Shown: positions 24,774 to 33,077 of the stretch, piece by piece | Numbering within the stretch: position 1 is the stretch's first letter | Layout: each line of letters opens with the position of its first letter | Source of the DNA: Marasmitruncus massiliensis | Lineage (GTDB): Bacteria > Bacillota > Clostridia > Oscillospirales > Ruminococcaceae | Direction: 5' to 3' | Assembly: GCF_900186535.1 (NCBI RefSeq) | Contig: NZ_FYDE01000005.1 | Span: 844,895 to 908,894 of the forward strand | DNA length: 64,000 bases | Translations under genes and position numbers: made by a program | Notes under the pieces: model-generated | The model's database searches: none | What the model was told of the DNA's origin: nothing | Seen by the model: only the letters and a program-made list of their open reading frames with translations

Positions 24774-25894
24774 CAGCAAACACCTCCTTTGTCCAGTGTC
24801 ACAATGACAGGCTCGCCGCCGCGCGGGGCCCACAGTTTATCCAGGTCGGGCTGGATCACACGGATGGCGCATTCCTCGCTGGCAACATAAACGGTCTTGT
24901 CTTTTTCCCCGATGACCATGGAGCGCAGCTTCAGGCGGTCGTTCAGCGCCATCATGCCGCCGCTGAATCCAAGGAGAATGGAAAACGGCCCGGTGATCAG
25001 CAGGCTGGAGAACGCGTTGCGCAGATAGGTGAACCGTTCGCGCTTTTCAGGCGGGTAGTTTTCGATGGTTTTCCAGAACGGCGCCGCGATTACGCTGGCG
25101 GCTTCCTCCATGGAAAGGCCCTGGCGGCGCACAAGATAATCGATCATATAGGTAATGACTTCCGTGTCGGTGAGCAGTGTGCAGCGGTAACCGAACATCT
25201 CCATGTAACGGCGGTTTGCGTCGTAGGAAGAGATCTCGCCGTTATGCACGATAGAATAATCGAGCATCGCGAAAGGATGCGCGCCGCCCCACCAGCCGGG
25301 TGTGTTGGTGGGATAACGGCCGTGCGCCGTCCAGCAGTATCCTTCATATTCATCAGCAAGGCGGTAATATTCGCCGACGTCCTCGGGAAACCCGACCGCT
25401 TTGAAAACGCCCATGTTTTTCCCGGAGGAAAAGACGTAAGCTCCGTTAATGGTAGTATTGATACGAACGACGCAGCGCGCGGTATATTCCCGCTCATCAA
25501 GCTGGCTCTCTTCTAAACGTGTATGATGGGGCTTCACAAAATATCGCCAGATCAGCGGCTCGTTCGTAATTTGCGGCATACGTTTGACCGGAATTTTTGA
25601 CAGATTTACAATGTCAAAATGCTTGTCGAGAAATACTTCGCAGGCATTTTTTGCCGCCTGTGTGTCATAGAATACATGGAACGCATACAGGTCTTTGTAC
25701 TGCGGGTAGATACCGTAGCCGGCAAAGCCGCCGCCAAGCCCGTTGGAACGGTCGTGCATGGTTGCAATCGAATCAATGATAGCGCGCCCTGAAATGCGTT
25801 TTCCATCCCGGTTGAAAATTCCGGAGATTGCGCAGCCGGAGGGGATGCGTATATTCCCCTCACGCTGTCGCGGGTTGAAATCTTCCTGTAACAT
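24773..25894 (-). CDS. Glutamine amidotransferase subunit of glutamate synthase (class II, Ntn type)
   Basis: 373 residues from ATG 25894 (GGGGG eight bases upstream; a second ATG at 25909 is possible). An N-terminal extension of about 17 residues precedes SGCAISGIFN, whose Cys is the expected Ntn nucleophile exposed by cleavage. Other class II signatures are ARCVVRINTTINGAYVFSSG, AHGRYPTNTPGWWGGAHPF, VHNGEISSYDAN, and DTEVITYMIDYL. It releases ammonia from glutamine for the synthase subunit. It is the first gene of the minus-strand nitrogen operon. Confidence 0.94.
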   Translation of the reverse strand: MLQEDFNPRQREGNIRIPSGCAISGIFNRDGKRISGRAIIDSIATMHDRSNGLGGGFAGYGIYPQYKDLYAFHVFYDTQAAKNACEVFLDKHFDIVNLSKIPVKRMPQITNEPLIWRYFVKPHHTRLEESQLDEREYTARCVVRINTTINGAYVFSSGKNMGVFKAVGFPEDVGEYYRLADEYEGYCWTAHGRYPTNTPGWWGGAHPFAMLDYSIVHNGEISSYDANRRYMEMFGYRCTLLTDTEVITYMIDYLVRRQGLSMEEAASVIAAPFWKTIENYPPEKRERFTYLRNAFSSLLITGPFSILLGFSGGMMALNDRLKLRSMVIGEKDKTVYVASEECAIRVIQPDLDKLWAPRGGEPVIVTLDKGGVC

Positions 25895-25924
25895 AGTTGA
25901 AACCCCCATTCAAGATAAACGGTC

Positions 25925-25995
25925 AAAAAAATGAGGCGTTCATAAAAAGCATTTCGTTGTGACAACAAAATGCTTTTTATGAACGCCTTTGTTCA
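25925..25995 (-). promoter_or_regulatory. Attenuator leader of the glutamate synthase operon with ANTAR-type hexaloop
   Basis: On the minus strand a 5-bp hairpin TGAAC/GTTCA (25995-25991 and 25984-25980) displays the loop AAAGGC, with A1 and G4 as in ANTAR targets. Its loop and 3' arm are part of the 5' arm of a long terminator: 21-bp perfect arms 25988-25968 and 25954-25934 with additional inner pairs, followed by a T-run (25931-25925). The two folds exclude each other. Binding of an ANTAR protein to the small hairpin should allow readthrough into the operon. Confidence 0.75.
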
Positions 25996-26003
25996 GTACG
26001 TCC

Positions 26004-26033
26004 ATCATACTAAATAAGAGAGTATTTTGTCAA
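26004..26033 (-). promoter_or_regulatory. Promoter of the glutamate synthase-glnA operon
   Basis: TTGACA (26033-26028), an 18-base spacer and TATGAT (26009-26004) on the minus strand. The expected start is near 25997, directly before the hexaloop hairpin. Confidence 0.75.
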
Positions 26034-26145
26034 GGAAAATGCATGGCAAAATGCATATCCTGCTGCATTCTTGTTGAATTCCACCACAAGTAAAAAAAAT
26101 TACCCTTTAATATGCAGGACATATTCACAAAACTTGCAAAATGTA
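26034..26145. other. Centre of the divergent intergenic region, no gene seen
   Basis: The stretch between the two divergent nitrogen promoters is AT-rich and contains repeated ATGCA/TGCAT-type words (26039-26067, 26111-26116), but I see no open reading frame with a ribosome binding site and no clear operator. Confidence 0.5.
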
Positions 26146-26174
26146 TTGACAAATTTATTTTCCGGGAATATACT
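26146..26174 (+). promoter_or_regulatory. Promoter of the type III glutamine synthetase gene
   Basis: TTGACA (26146-26151), exactly 17 bases, TATACT (26169-26174). The start is expected near 26181. Confidence 0.82.
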
Positions 26175-26183
26175 AGGACTATC

Positions 26184-26230
26184 GAAAGCAAAGGCGCTTG
26201 CGAATCTTGTGATTCGCGGGTGTCTTTTTT
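26184..26230 (+). promoter_or_regulatory. Attenuator leader of glnN with ANTAR-type hexaloop
   Basis: A hairpin AAGC/GCTT (26186-26189 and 26196-26199) shows the loop AAAGGC (26190-26195), identical to the loop in the divergent leader; one further G-C pair lies beyond an A-G mismatch. It overlaps the 5' arm of an intrinsic terminator: arms 26192-26206 and 26211-26225 (15 pairs, several G-U), loop TTGT, T-run to 26230. The promoter is so close that only a few bases precede the hairpin in the transcript. Confidence 0.72.
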
Positions 26231-26264
26231 GTTTTGTAAAATCATAAAAAGGAGTTGTGTTTTT

Positions 26265-28358
26265 ATGAACAGCATACCGGAACTTTTCGGCAGCATGGTG
26301 TTTAACGATGTTGTTATGAAAGAACGCCTTCCCAAAGAGACCTACAAGGAATTGAAGAAAACAATTCAGGATGGCAAAGCGCTTGACATTTCTGTCGCCA
26401 ACATTGTGGCAAACGCCATGAAGGACTGGGCGATCGAGAAAGGGGCAACTCATTTTACCCATTGGTTCCAGCCGATGACCGGTATCACTGCTGAAAAACA
26501 CGACAGCTTTATCTCGCCTGTTGGTGACAGCAGCATCATCATGGAATTTTCCGGCAAAGAGCTGATTCAAGGTGAGCCTGATGCCTCTTCTTTCCCGTCC
26601 GGCGGACTGCGCGCCACTTTTGAAGCGCGCGGCTATACCGCATGGGACCCTACATCTTACGCGTTTATCAAGGAAGATGTACTGTGCATTCCGACAGCGT
26701 TCTGTTCCTACAGCGGAGAAGTGCTGGATAAGAAAACCCCCTTGCTGCGTTCCATGGAAGCGATCAATACACAGGCACTCAGAATTCTTCGTCTGTTCGG
26801 CAACACGGAAGCTACCCGCGTGGTGACTACTGTCGGCCCGGAGCAGGAATATTTTCTGATAGACAAAGAGGTTTACGATAAGCGCAAGGACCTGATTTAT
26901 ACCGGCAGAACACTGTTCGGCGCGAAGCCTCCCAAAGGGCAGGAGCTGGAAGACCATTATTTCGGCGCGATCAAGCCCCGCGTCAAAGCGTTTATGGAGG
27001 ATTTGGACAAAGAACTGTGGAAGCTGGGCATTCTGGCGAAAACAGAACATAACGAGGTGGCCCCCGCTCAGCACGAGCTGGCACCCATCTTTACCAATAC
27101 CAACGTTGCCACCGACCACAACCAGCTTACAATGGAACTGATGAAAAAGGTAGCTTCCAGACATGATTTGGTCTGTCTGCTGCATGAAAAACCCTTTGCT
27201 GGCGTAAACGGCTCCGGCAAACACAACAACTGGTCAATTTCCACCACCAACGGTGTAAACCTTCTCGACCCCGGCAAAACACCGTATGAGAATGCACAGT
27301 TCCTGCTGTTCTTGACCGCAGTGATCAAGGCTGTCGACGAGTATCAGGATCTGCTGCGCGTATCGGTTGCCACCGCCGGCAACGATCACCGTCTCGGTGC
27401 AAACGAGGCGCCTCCCGCAGTTGTTTCCATGTTCCTCGGCACAGAACTGACGGAAGTTCTGCAAGCGATCGATACGGACAGCGCCTATAACGGTCAGGGC
27501 AAGACGGAAATGGAAATCGGCGTTGACGTTCTTCCGCATTTCCCGAAAGACACGACCGACCGTAACAGGACTTCGCCGTTTGCGTTTACCGGAAATAAAT
27601 TCGAATTCCGTATGCTGGGTTCTTCTCTTTCCATTTCGGGCCCCAACATTGTGCTGAACACGATTGTGGCGGAAGAACTCGACCAGTTTGCGGACATTCT
27701 GGAAAAAGCCGATGATTTTACCACTGCTTTGAATAAGCTGATTAAGGATACCATTAAAGACCATAAGCGCATCATCTTTAACGGAAACGGTTACGACGAT
27801 GCGTGGATCCAGGAAGCGGAGAAGCGCGGCCTTTTGAATCTGCATTCTTCCGCGGAAGCACTGCCCTATTTCTGCGCGGAGAAAAACATCAAGCTGTTCA
27901 CCAAGCATCACATTTTCAGTGAGGCGGAGGTTCGTTCCCGCTGTGACATCATGCTTGAAAACTACTGCAAGGTGATTTCCATCGAGGCGCTCACCATGCT
28001 GGAAATGGTGCACAAGGACATTCTCCCGGCTGTTTATACTTATATTAAACGCCTGAGTGAAACCGCGCTTGCCACCCGCCAGCTCTGCCCGGACATCACC
28101 TGCGAAAGCGAAATCAAACTGGTATCCCGCCTTTCTTCGCTTTGCAACAGCCTGTCCAATAAAGCGGATAACCTGGATAAAGCGGTTCTCGATGCGAAAA
28201 TGCACACCGAAGCGGCGGAATCCGCAACTTTTTACCGCGATTATGTCTTTGGCGCTATGCAGGAGCTGCGCGCGGTAGCCGATGAAATCGAAGGGCTTGT
28301 CGGCGAAAAATATTGGCCTTATCCGACCTACGGCGCAATGCTGTTCAGCGTGCGGTAA
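26265..28358 (+). CDS. glnN: Glutamine synthetase, type III
   Basis: 697 residues from ATG 26265 (AAAGGAG upstream), the usual length of GS III (about 700). Family features include [18 protein letters not shown], the catalytic [58 protein letters not shown], and an extended C-terminal helical region. It forms glutamine from glutamate and ammonium; a second such enzyme (type I) is encoded 6 kb away in the divergent operon. Its expression appears to depend on readthrough of the leader attenuator. It is followed by the Amt-PII gene. Confidence 0.96.
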   Translation: MNSIPELFGSMVFNDVVMKERLPKETYKELKKTIQDGKALDISVANIVANAMKDWAIEKGATHFTHWFQPMTGITAEKHDSFISPVGDSSIIMEFSGKELIQGEPDASSFPSGGLRATFEARGYTAWDPTSYAFIKEDVLCIPTAFCSYSGEVLDKKTPLLRSMEAINTQALRILRLFGNTEATRVVTTVGPEQEYFLIDKEVYDKRKDLIYTGRTLFGAKPPKGQELEDHYFGAIKPRVKAFMEDLDKELWKLGILAKTEHNEVAPAQHELAPIFTNTNVATDHNQLTMELMKKVASRHDLVCLLHEKPFAGVNGSGKHNNWSISTTNGVNLLDPGKTPYENAQFLLFLTAVIKAVDEYQDLLRVSVATAGNDHRLGANEAPPAVVSMFLGTELTEVLQAIDTDSAYNGQGKTEMEIGVDVLPHFPKDTTDRNRTSPFAFTGNKFEFRMLGSSLSISGPNIVLNTIVAEELDQFADILEKADDFTTALNKLIKDTIKDHKRIIFNGNGYDDAWIQEAEKRGLLNLHSSAEALPYFCAEKNIKLFTKHHIFSEAEVRSRCDIMLENYCKVISIEALTMLEMVHKDILPAVYTYIKRLSETALATRQLCPDITCESEIKLVSRLSSLCNSLSNKADNLDKAVLDAKMHTEAAESATFYRDYVFGAMQELRAVADEIEGLVGEKYWPYPTYGAMLFSVR

Positions 28359-28421
28359 GTCTCTGATACAATCACAGATACAATTGAAAATTGGGCCAGC
28401 TGTGTCAAGCAGCGGCCCGCC

Positions 28422-28480
28422 CGCACAATGGCGTGCGTTTCCGGTTTTGCGGCAGCCGGAGACGTACGCTATATTTTTTT
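28422..28480 (+). promoter_or_regulatory. Attenuator upstream of amt with ANTAR-type hexaloop
   Basis: A perfect 5-bp hairpin CGCAC/GTGCG (28422-28426 and 28433-28437) carries loop AATGGC with A1 and G4. Its distal half overlaps the terminator arm 28431-28444, which pairs with 28456-28469 (14 pairs, two G-U) and is followed by seven T (28474-28480). The geometry is the same as in the two other nitrogen leaders. Another stem (GGGCC/GGCCC, 28393-28417) precedes it. Confidence 0.72.
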
Positions 28481-28504
28481 AAAATTTTTGAGGAGGGTCT
28501 TTTT

Positions 28505-30217
28505 ATGTATTCATCTGTTGATACGATTTGGGTATTGTTGGGCGCTTTGCTGGTCTTCTTCATGCAGGCAGGTTTCGCAATGGTAGAGACCGGTTTTACA
28601 AGGGCAAAAAACGCCGGCAATATCATCATGAAAAACCTTATGGATTTCAGCATCGGAACCCCGGTCTACTGGATTTTGGGCTTCGGCATCATGTTTGCCG
28701 GCGACGGCCTGTTTTTTGGCGGCTTTGATTTCCTGATCCGCGGAAATTACGACGGCACTTTCCCGACCGCAGCGTTTGTCATTTTCCAGACGGTATTCTG
28801 CGCGACGGCCGCAACGATTGTTTCCGGCGCCATGGCTGAAAGAACAAAATTTATCTCCTACTGTATCTATTCCGCTATCATCAGCGCGGTGATTTATCCG
28901 GTTTCCGGACATTGGATCTGGGGCGGCGGCTGGCTCGCACAAATGGGATTCCATGACTTTGCGGGATCCACGGCAGTGCATATGGTTGGCGGCGTGGCCG
29001 CGCTTGTCGGCGCCACGATCCTTGGGCCCCGTATCGGCAAGTATGACAAAAACGGCAATCCGAAGGCGATCCCCGGCCACAGCCTGACGCTCGGCGCGCT
29101 CGGCGTCTTCATCCTCTGGTTCTGCTGGTTTGGATTTAACGGCGGTTCTACCGTTTCGATGACCGGAGACGATACGTTGCTTTCTGCTTCCAATATCTTC
29201 GTTACAACCAACCTTGCGGCGGCTGTCGCTACCTGCACGGTTATGATTATCACCTGGGTCCGCTATAAAAAGCCGGATGTATCCATGACCCTGAACGGCT
29301 CTCTGGCCGGACTGGTTGCCATCACAGCGGGCTGCGATGCGGTAACTCCTGTCGGCGCGTTCTGGATTGGCCTGATCGCTGGATTTATTGTAGTATTCGG
29401 TATTGAATTTATTGACAAAAAGCTCAAGATTGACGACCCTGTCGGCGCAATCGGTGTACATGGTCTGTGCGGCGCAGGCGGCACAATTCTTACCGGACTT
29501 TTTGCCTACCATCTGACAGACGACGCCGGTAATCCGCTTGGACTTTTCTATGGCGGTGGCTTTAAGCTTGTCGGCATCCAAATTCTTGGTGTTATCGCCG
29601 TAATAATCTGGGTTGCCGTGACCATGACGATTGTATTCCAGCTTCTGAAACATACGGTTGGCCTGCGCGTTTCAAAACATGAAGAAATCGTCGGCCTTGA
29701 CATCGAAGAACATGGACTGGTCAGCAGCTATGCAGACTTTATGCCCAATGTTGAAGCAATCGCGGAGGACGACACGGAAGAAGTGAGCGGCAAAGCACCG
29801 ATGGCTGCCGCAGTTCCGGTTCAGCTTGTGGAAGACAAGGCCGCGACCCCTGCTTCCGATGTCAAGATTACCAAAATTGTGATTCTTGCAAAACAGAGCC
29901 GTTTCGAGGCCCTGAAAGCCGCCATGAACGAGATCGGCGTTACCGGTATGACGGTAACCAATGTGCTCGGATGCGGCATGCAGAAAGGCTCAACAGAATA
30001 TTACCGCGGCGTTCCGCTGGAAATGAATCTGCTGCCTAAGATTAAAGTGGAGATTGTCGTCTGCAAAGTCCCTGCCCGTACGGTCATCGAAACCGCGAAA
30101 CGGGTTCTCTATACCGGTCATATTGGCGACGGCAAGATCTTTGTCTACAACATTGAAAATGTCATCAAGGTTCGTACCGGCGAAGAAGGCTATGATGCCT
30201 TGCAGGATGTTGAATAG
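28505..30217 (+). CDS. amt: Ammonium transporter fused to a PII signalling domain
   Basis: 570 residues from ATG 28505 (AGGAGGG upstream). Residues 1 to about 410 form an Amt channel with about eleven membrane helices and no signal peptide; signatures FVFFMQAGFAMVETG-like (VFFMQAGFAMVETGF), GGVAALVGA, the pore His pair region (DFAGSTAVHMVGG and IGVHGLCGAGG) and WFGFNGGS are seen. A linker with acidic and Ala-rich parts (about 410-453) leads to a full PII (GlnB-like) domain at about 454-570, with the T-loop segment GSTEYYRGVPL and a B-loop-like TGHIGDGKIFV. PII normally is a separate protein that blocks Amt; here sensor and channel are one chain. Confidence 0.95.
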   Translation: MYSSVDTIWVLLGALLVFFMQAGFAMVETGFTRAKNAGNIIMKNLMDFSIGTPVYWILGFGIMFAGDGLFFGGFDFLIRGNYDGTFPTAAFVIFQTVFCATAATIVSGAMAERTKFISYCIYSAIISAVIYPVSGHWIWGGGWLAQMGFHDFAGSTAVHMVGGVAALVGATILGPRIGKYDKNGNPKAIPGHSLTLGALGVFILWFCWFGFNGGSTVSMTGDDTLLSASNIFVTTNLAAAVATCTVMIITWVRYKKPDVSMTLNGSLAGLVAITAGCDAVTPVGAFWIGLIAGFIVVFGIEFIDKKLKIDDPVGAIGVHGLCGAGGTILTGLFAYHLTDDAGNPLGLFYGGGFKLVGIQILGVIAVIIWVAVTMTIVFQLLKHTVGLRVSKHEEIVGLDIEEHGLVSSYADFMPNVEAIAEDDTEEVSGKAPMAAAVPVQLVEDKAATPASDVKITKIVILAKQSRFEALKAAMNEIGVTGMTVTNVLGCGMQKGSTEYYRGVPLEMNLLPKIKVEIVVCKVPARTVIETAKRVLYTGHIGDGKIFVYNIENVIKVRTGEEGYDALQDVE

Positions 30218-30273
30218 CAGCACCCCTTATATTAATTCGCTTGACTCCTCATTCTTGATAAACACAACACGGC

Positions 30274-30306
30274 AAAAGGCTCTCGTCGAAAGACGGGGGC
30301 TTTTTG
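30274..30306 (+). terminator. Terminator after amt
   Basis: A stem of about 13 bp with one bulge around a GAAA loop (30274-30304), followed by a T-run. It lies 57 bases past the amt stop. Confidence 0.8.
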
Positions 30307-30325
30307 CTTTGCCTACAGCTGTTCT

Positions 30326-30355
30326 TTGCATAGGTTTCCAGAACAGGGAAATACT
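30326..30355 (+). promoter_or_regulatory. Possible promoter of rubrerythrin gene
   Basis: TTGCAT (30326-30331), an 18-base spacer and AATACT (30350-30355). Moderate match; no PerR box was recognised. Confidence 0.4.
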
Positions 30356-30384
30356 ATCAATAACGATTGGAAAGGGGACAAACC

Positions 30385-30924
30385 ATGAAAATACTCAAAG
30401 GCTCCAAAACAGAAGCAAATCTAATGGCTGCGTTTGCGGGAGAATCGCAGGCGCGCAACAAATATACCTATTATGCTGCCAAAGCAAAGCAGGACGGCTA
30501 TGAGCAGATTGGGAACATCTTCACAGAGACGGCGAACAACGAGAAGGAACATGCGGAAATCTGGTTTAAGCTTCTGCATGAGGGGATGCCTGAAACCCAG
30601 GCAAATCTGAAGGATGCCGCGGACGGGGAACGCTATGAATGGGAAACTATGTACGCGAATTTCGCGAAAGAGGCAAGGGAAGAAGGTTTCGAGAAAATTG
30701 CGGCACTGTTTACGCTCATAGGCAATATTGAAAAGGAGCACATGCAGCGGTACGAAAAGCTGTCGCAGAACGTTGCGGAGCAAAAGGTCTTCCGAAGGGA
30801 ACCGACAGCGATATGGATTTGTCTCAACTGTGGACATATCTATCAGGGCGCTGAACCTCCGAAAGTTTGTCCGGTGTGTGAAAAGCCGCAGGCATGGTTC
30901 CAGCTGAAAGTGGAAAACTACTGA
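30385..30924 (+). CDS. rbr: Rubrerythrin
   Basis: 179 residues from ATG 30385, behind AAAGGGG. The N-terminal ferritin-like diiron domain has AGESQARNKYTYYA and two Glu/His motifs (ETANNEKEHAE and IGNIEKEHMQRYE). The C-terminal rubredoxin domain has CLNCGHIY and CPVCEKPQ, four Cys for one iron. It reduces hydrogen peroxide in the cytosol of anaerobes. Monocistronic, closed by a strong terminator. Confidence 0.97.
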   Translation: MKILKGSKTEANLMAAFAGESQARNKYTYYAAKAKQDGYEQIGNIFTETANNEKEHAEIWFKLLHEGMPETQANLKDAADGERYEWETMYANFAKEAREEGFEKIAALFTLIGNIEKEHMQRYEKLSQNVAEQKVFRREPTAIWICLNCGHIYQGAEPPKVCPVCEKPQAWFQLKVENY

Positions 30925-30934
30925 ATAAGACACG

Positions 30935-30965
30935 AAAAAAGCGGATGCTTCTGCATCCGCTTTTC
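30935..30965. terminator. Bidirectional terminator between rbr and the Mrp-type ATPase gene
   Basis: A 12-bp perfect stem (30937-30948 with 30953-30964), loop TTCT, with A and T runs at its base, between convergent genes. Confidence 0.9.
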
Positions 30966-30973
30966 TTGCAATC

Positions 30974-31801
30974 TTAGATTTTTTCCACAGCATCTGCGGC
31001 CGTGTCCATCCAATCGCCTTCAAATAATTCCACAACGCCTTTGTCCACAACCTTTGCCAGCGCGGGATCAATCGGCAGCTTGGCCAGAACGGGAATTTCA
31101 TATTTTTCGCCGATTGCGTCGATATGGCTTTCTCCAAAGACCTGAATCTTCCTGCCGCAGTCGGGACACTGCACGTAGCTCATGTTTTCAACCAGCCCGA
31201 TGATGGGAATGTTCATCATATTTGCCATTTTTACCGCTTTTTCAACGATCAGTTCGACCAGTTCCTGCGGCGATGCCACCACGATTATTCCGTCGAGCGG
31301 GACGGACTGGAACACAGTCAGAGGCACATCGCCTGTCCCGGGAGGCATATCGACGAACAGGAAGTCCACGTCGTTCCAGACGACATCAGTCCAGAACTGC
31401 TTGACAACACCGGCAATCACAGGCCCGCGCCAAACGACAGGATCAGTCTCGTCCTGCAAAAGCAGATTGATCGAAATAATGTCAATTCCGGTTTTGCTTC
31501 TGACCGGAATGATGCTGGTTTCATCGCCGGTCGCCTTGGAATGGATGCCAAAGGCCTTCGGAATGGATGGGCCGGTAATGTCGGCGTCCATAATGGCGGT
31601 TTTAAATCCGCGGCGGTTGAGCAGGACAGCGAGCATGGAGGTGACTAATGATTTGCCGACGCCGCCCTTTCCGCTGACGACTCCGATTACCTTTCGGACA
31701 CAGCTCAGTTCATGCGGTTTTTCTAAAAAATCCTCTGGGTTCGTCTTCCGTTCGGAACAGGATTCCCCGCAGGATTCACAATTGTGCGTACATTCGCTCA
31801 T
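30974..31801 (-). CDS. Mrp/Nbp35-type P-loop ATPase, Fe-S carrier
   Basis: 275 residues with AAAGGAG upstream. The short N-terminal region is Cys-rich (CTHNCESCGESC), as in Nbp35. The deviant Walker A is VSGKGGVGKSLV; Walker B-like VDMPPGTGD and switch IMDADITGPSIP follow. A C-terminal CPDC pair is the cluster-bridging site of the family. It is a soluble scaffold or carrier of [4Fe-4S] clusters that delivers them to target proteins, fitting an organism with many Fe-S enzymes. Confidence 0.93.
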   Translation of the reverse strand: MSECTHNCESCGESCSERKTNPEDFLEKPHELSCVRKVIGVVSGKGGVGKSLVTSMLAVLLNRRGFKTAIMDADITGPSIPKAFGIHSKATGDETSIIPVRSKTGIDIISINLLLQDETDPVVWRGPVIAGVVKQFWTDVVWNDVDFLFVDMPPGTGDVPLTVFQSVPLDGIIVVASPQELVELIVEKAVKMANMMNIPIIGLVENMSYVQCPDCGRKIQVFGESHIDAIGEKYEIPVLAKLPIDPALAKVVDKGVVELFEGDWMDTAADAVEKI

Positions 31802-31937
31802 TGGGGCAGCATCTCCTTTGAAAAGATAGGTTTATATAGGTTACAGTATATTGCCTGACGATGTTTTTGTCAAATGAATGTGCTATAATCTAAGGGGGAA
31901 AAGAAACGGCTGTCCCGCCCCCAAAAGGAGAGAGCGC

Positions 31938-33047
31938 ATGCCTTGTGATGCACTTTATATTCATGTCCCATTCTGCGAGCGAAAATGCCCGTATTGTGAT
32001 TTTTATTCGGTCGCTGCTGAGGATGCGGCGATGGATGCGTACACCGGCGCAGTGATTCGCGCACTGAACAGCATTCCTTTTGCAATAGTGCGGCTGGATA
32101 CGGTTTATTTCGGCGGCGGCACGCCGTCAATCCTCGGCGGCAGGAGGTTGGCGGCGCTTCTGGAGGCGGCGGAGAAGCAATTCGGCATAGCGCCAAATGC
32201 GGAGATTACTGCTGAATGTAATCCGCACTCCACGCTGAAAGACACTCTGACGCAGATGCGATCCGCCGGTTTCAACCGGATTTCTCTGGGAATGCAGAGT
32301 GCGGTTGACGCACAACTGCATTCTCTTGGACGCCTCCACACCGTCAGCGATGTTGCATCGGCCGTTCATTCGGCACAGGACTGCGGCTTTAAACATCTTT
32401 CGCTGGACTTGATGCTGGCAACCCCGGGCCAGATTCCGGCAGACATTGATGAAGCAGTACGGCTGTTTGACCGACTGGGCGTGGAACACGTTTCGGCCTA
32501 TCTGCTCAAAATCGAGGAAGGTACGCCGTTTGCAAGGCAGAATATTGCGGAAAGCTGTCCGGATGAAGACGGGCAGGTACTTTTGTACCGGCATGCGGTA
32601 TGCGCGTTGGAACAGGCCAATTACCGCCAGTATGAAATCAGTAATTTTGCGCGCGGCGGGCGTGTCGCGCGGCACAACCTGAAATATTGGAACTGTGCGG
32701 AATATCTTGGCATAGGCCCTTCCGCGCATTCCTTCATCACGGGACGCCGGCGTTTTTTCCCGCGTGACCTGGCGGGATTTTTATCGGCGGAGAATCCGTG
32801 GACGCTGCTTTGCGATGACGGCGCGGGCGGAAGCCCCGAAGAATATCTGATGCTTCGCCTTCGCTTGAATGAAGGAATTCGCTGGACGGATTTTACCTCC
32901 CGATATCCGGATTTTGAGATAAACGGACTGTACGAAAAAGCAGAGCCGATGCGCGGGGCAGGCCTGCTAAAACTGGATGATACCGGTTTGCGGCTGACGG
33001 TGGACGGTTTTCTGCTTTCCAACGCCGTCATTTCGGAATTGATCTGA
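31938..33047 (+). CDS. hemW: Radical SAM heme chaperone HemW-like protein
   Basis: 369 residues from ATG 31938 (AAAGGAG upstream). YIHVPFCERKCPYCDFYS has the radical SAM CxxxCxxC, preceded by the typical IHVPFC of the HemN/HemW group and followed by GGGTPS. The C-terminal region has the HemW extension with SAYLLKIEEGTPFA, EISNFAR and YLGIGPSAHSF. HemW binds heme and helps insert it; it lacks the extra N-terminal residues of true HemN oxidase. A -10 TATAAT lies at 31884-31889. Confidence 0.92.
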   Translation: MPCDALYIHVPFCERKCPYCDFYSVAAEDAAMDAYTGAVIRALNSIPFAIVRLDTVYFGGGTPSILGGRRLAALLEAAEKQFGIAPNAEITAECNPHSTLKDTLTQMRSAGFNRISLGMQSAVDAQLHSLGRLHTVSDVASAVHSAQDCGFKHLSLDLMLATPGQIPADIDEAVRLFDRLGVEHVSAYLLKIEEGTPFARQNIAESCPDEDGQVLLYRHAVCALEQANYRQYEISNFARGGRVARHNLKYWNCAEYLGIGPSAHSFITGRRRFFPRDLAGFLSAENPWTLLCDDGAGGSPEEYLMLRLRLNEGIRWTDFTSRYPDFEINGLYEKAEPMRGAGLLKLDDTGLRLTVDGFLLSNAVISELI

Positions 33048-33077
33048 TGATCTGCCCGGCTGAAAGGGGAGTGGCTG

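Noticed and set aside
26100-27224. 374-codon minus-strand frame over glnN
   Set aside because: Antisense to the type III glutamine synthetase; no family features and no ribosome binding site.
28511-29653. 380-codon minus-strand frame over amt
   Set aside because: Antisense shadow; composition unlike any protein family.
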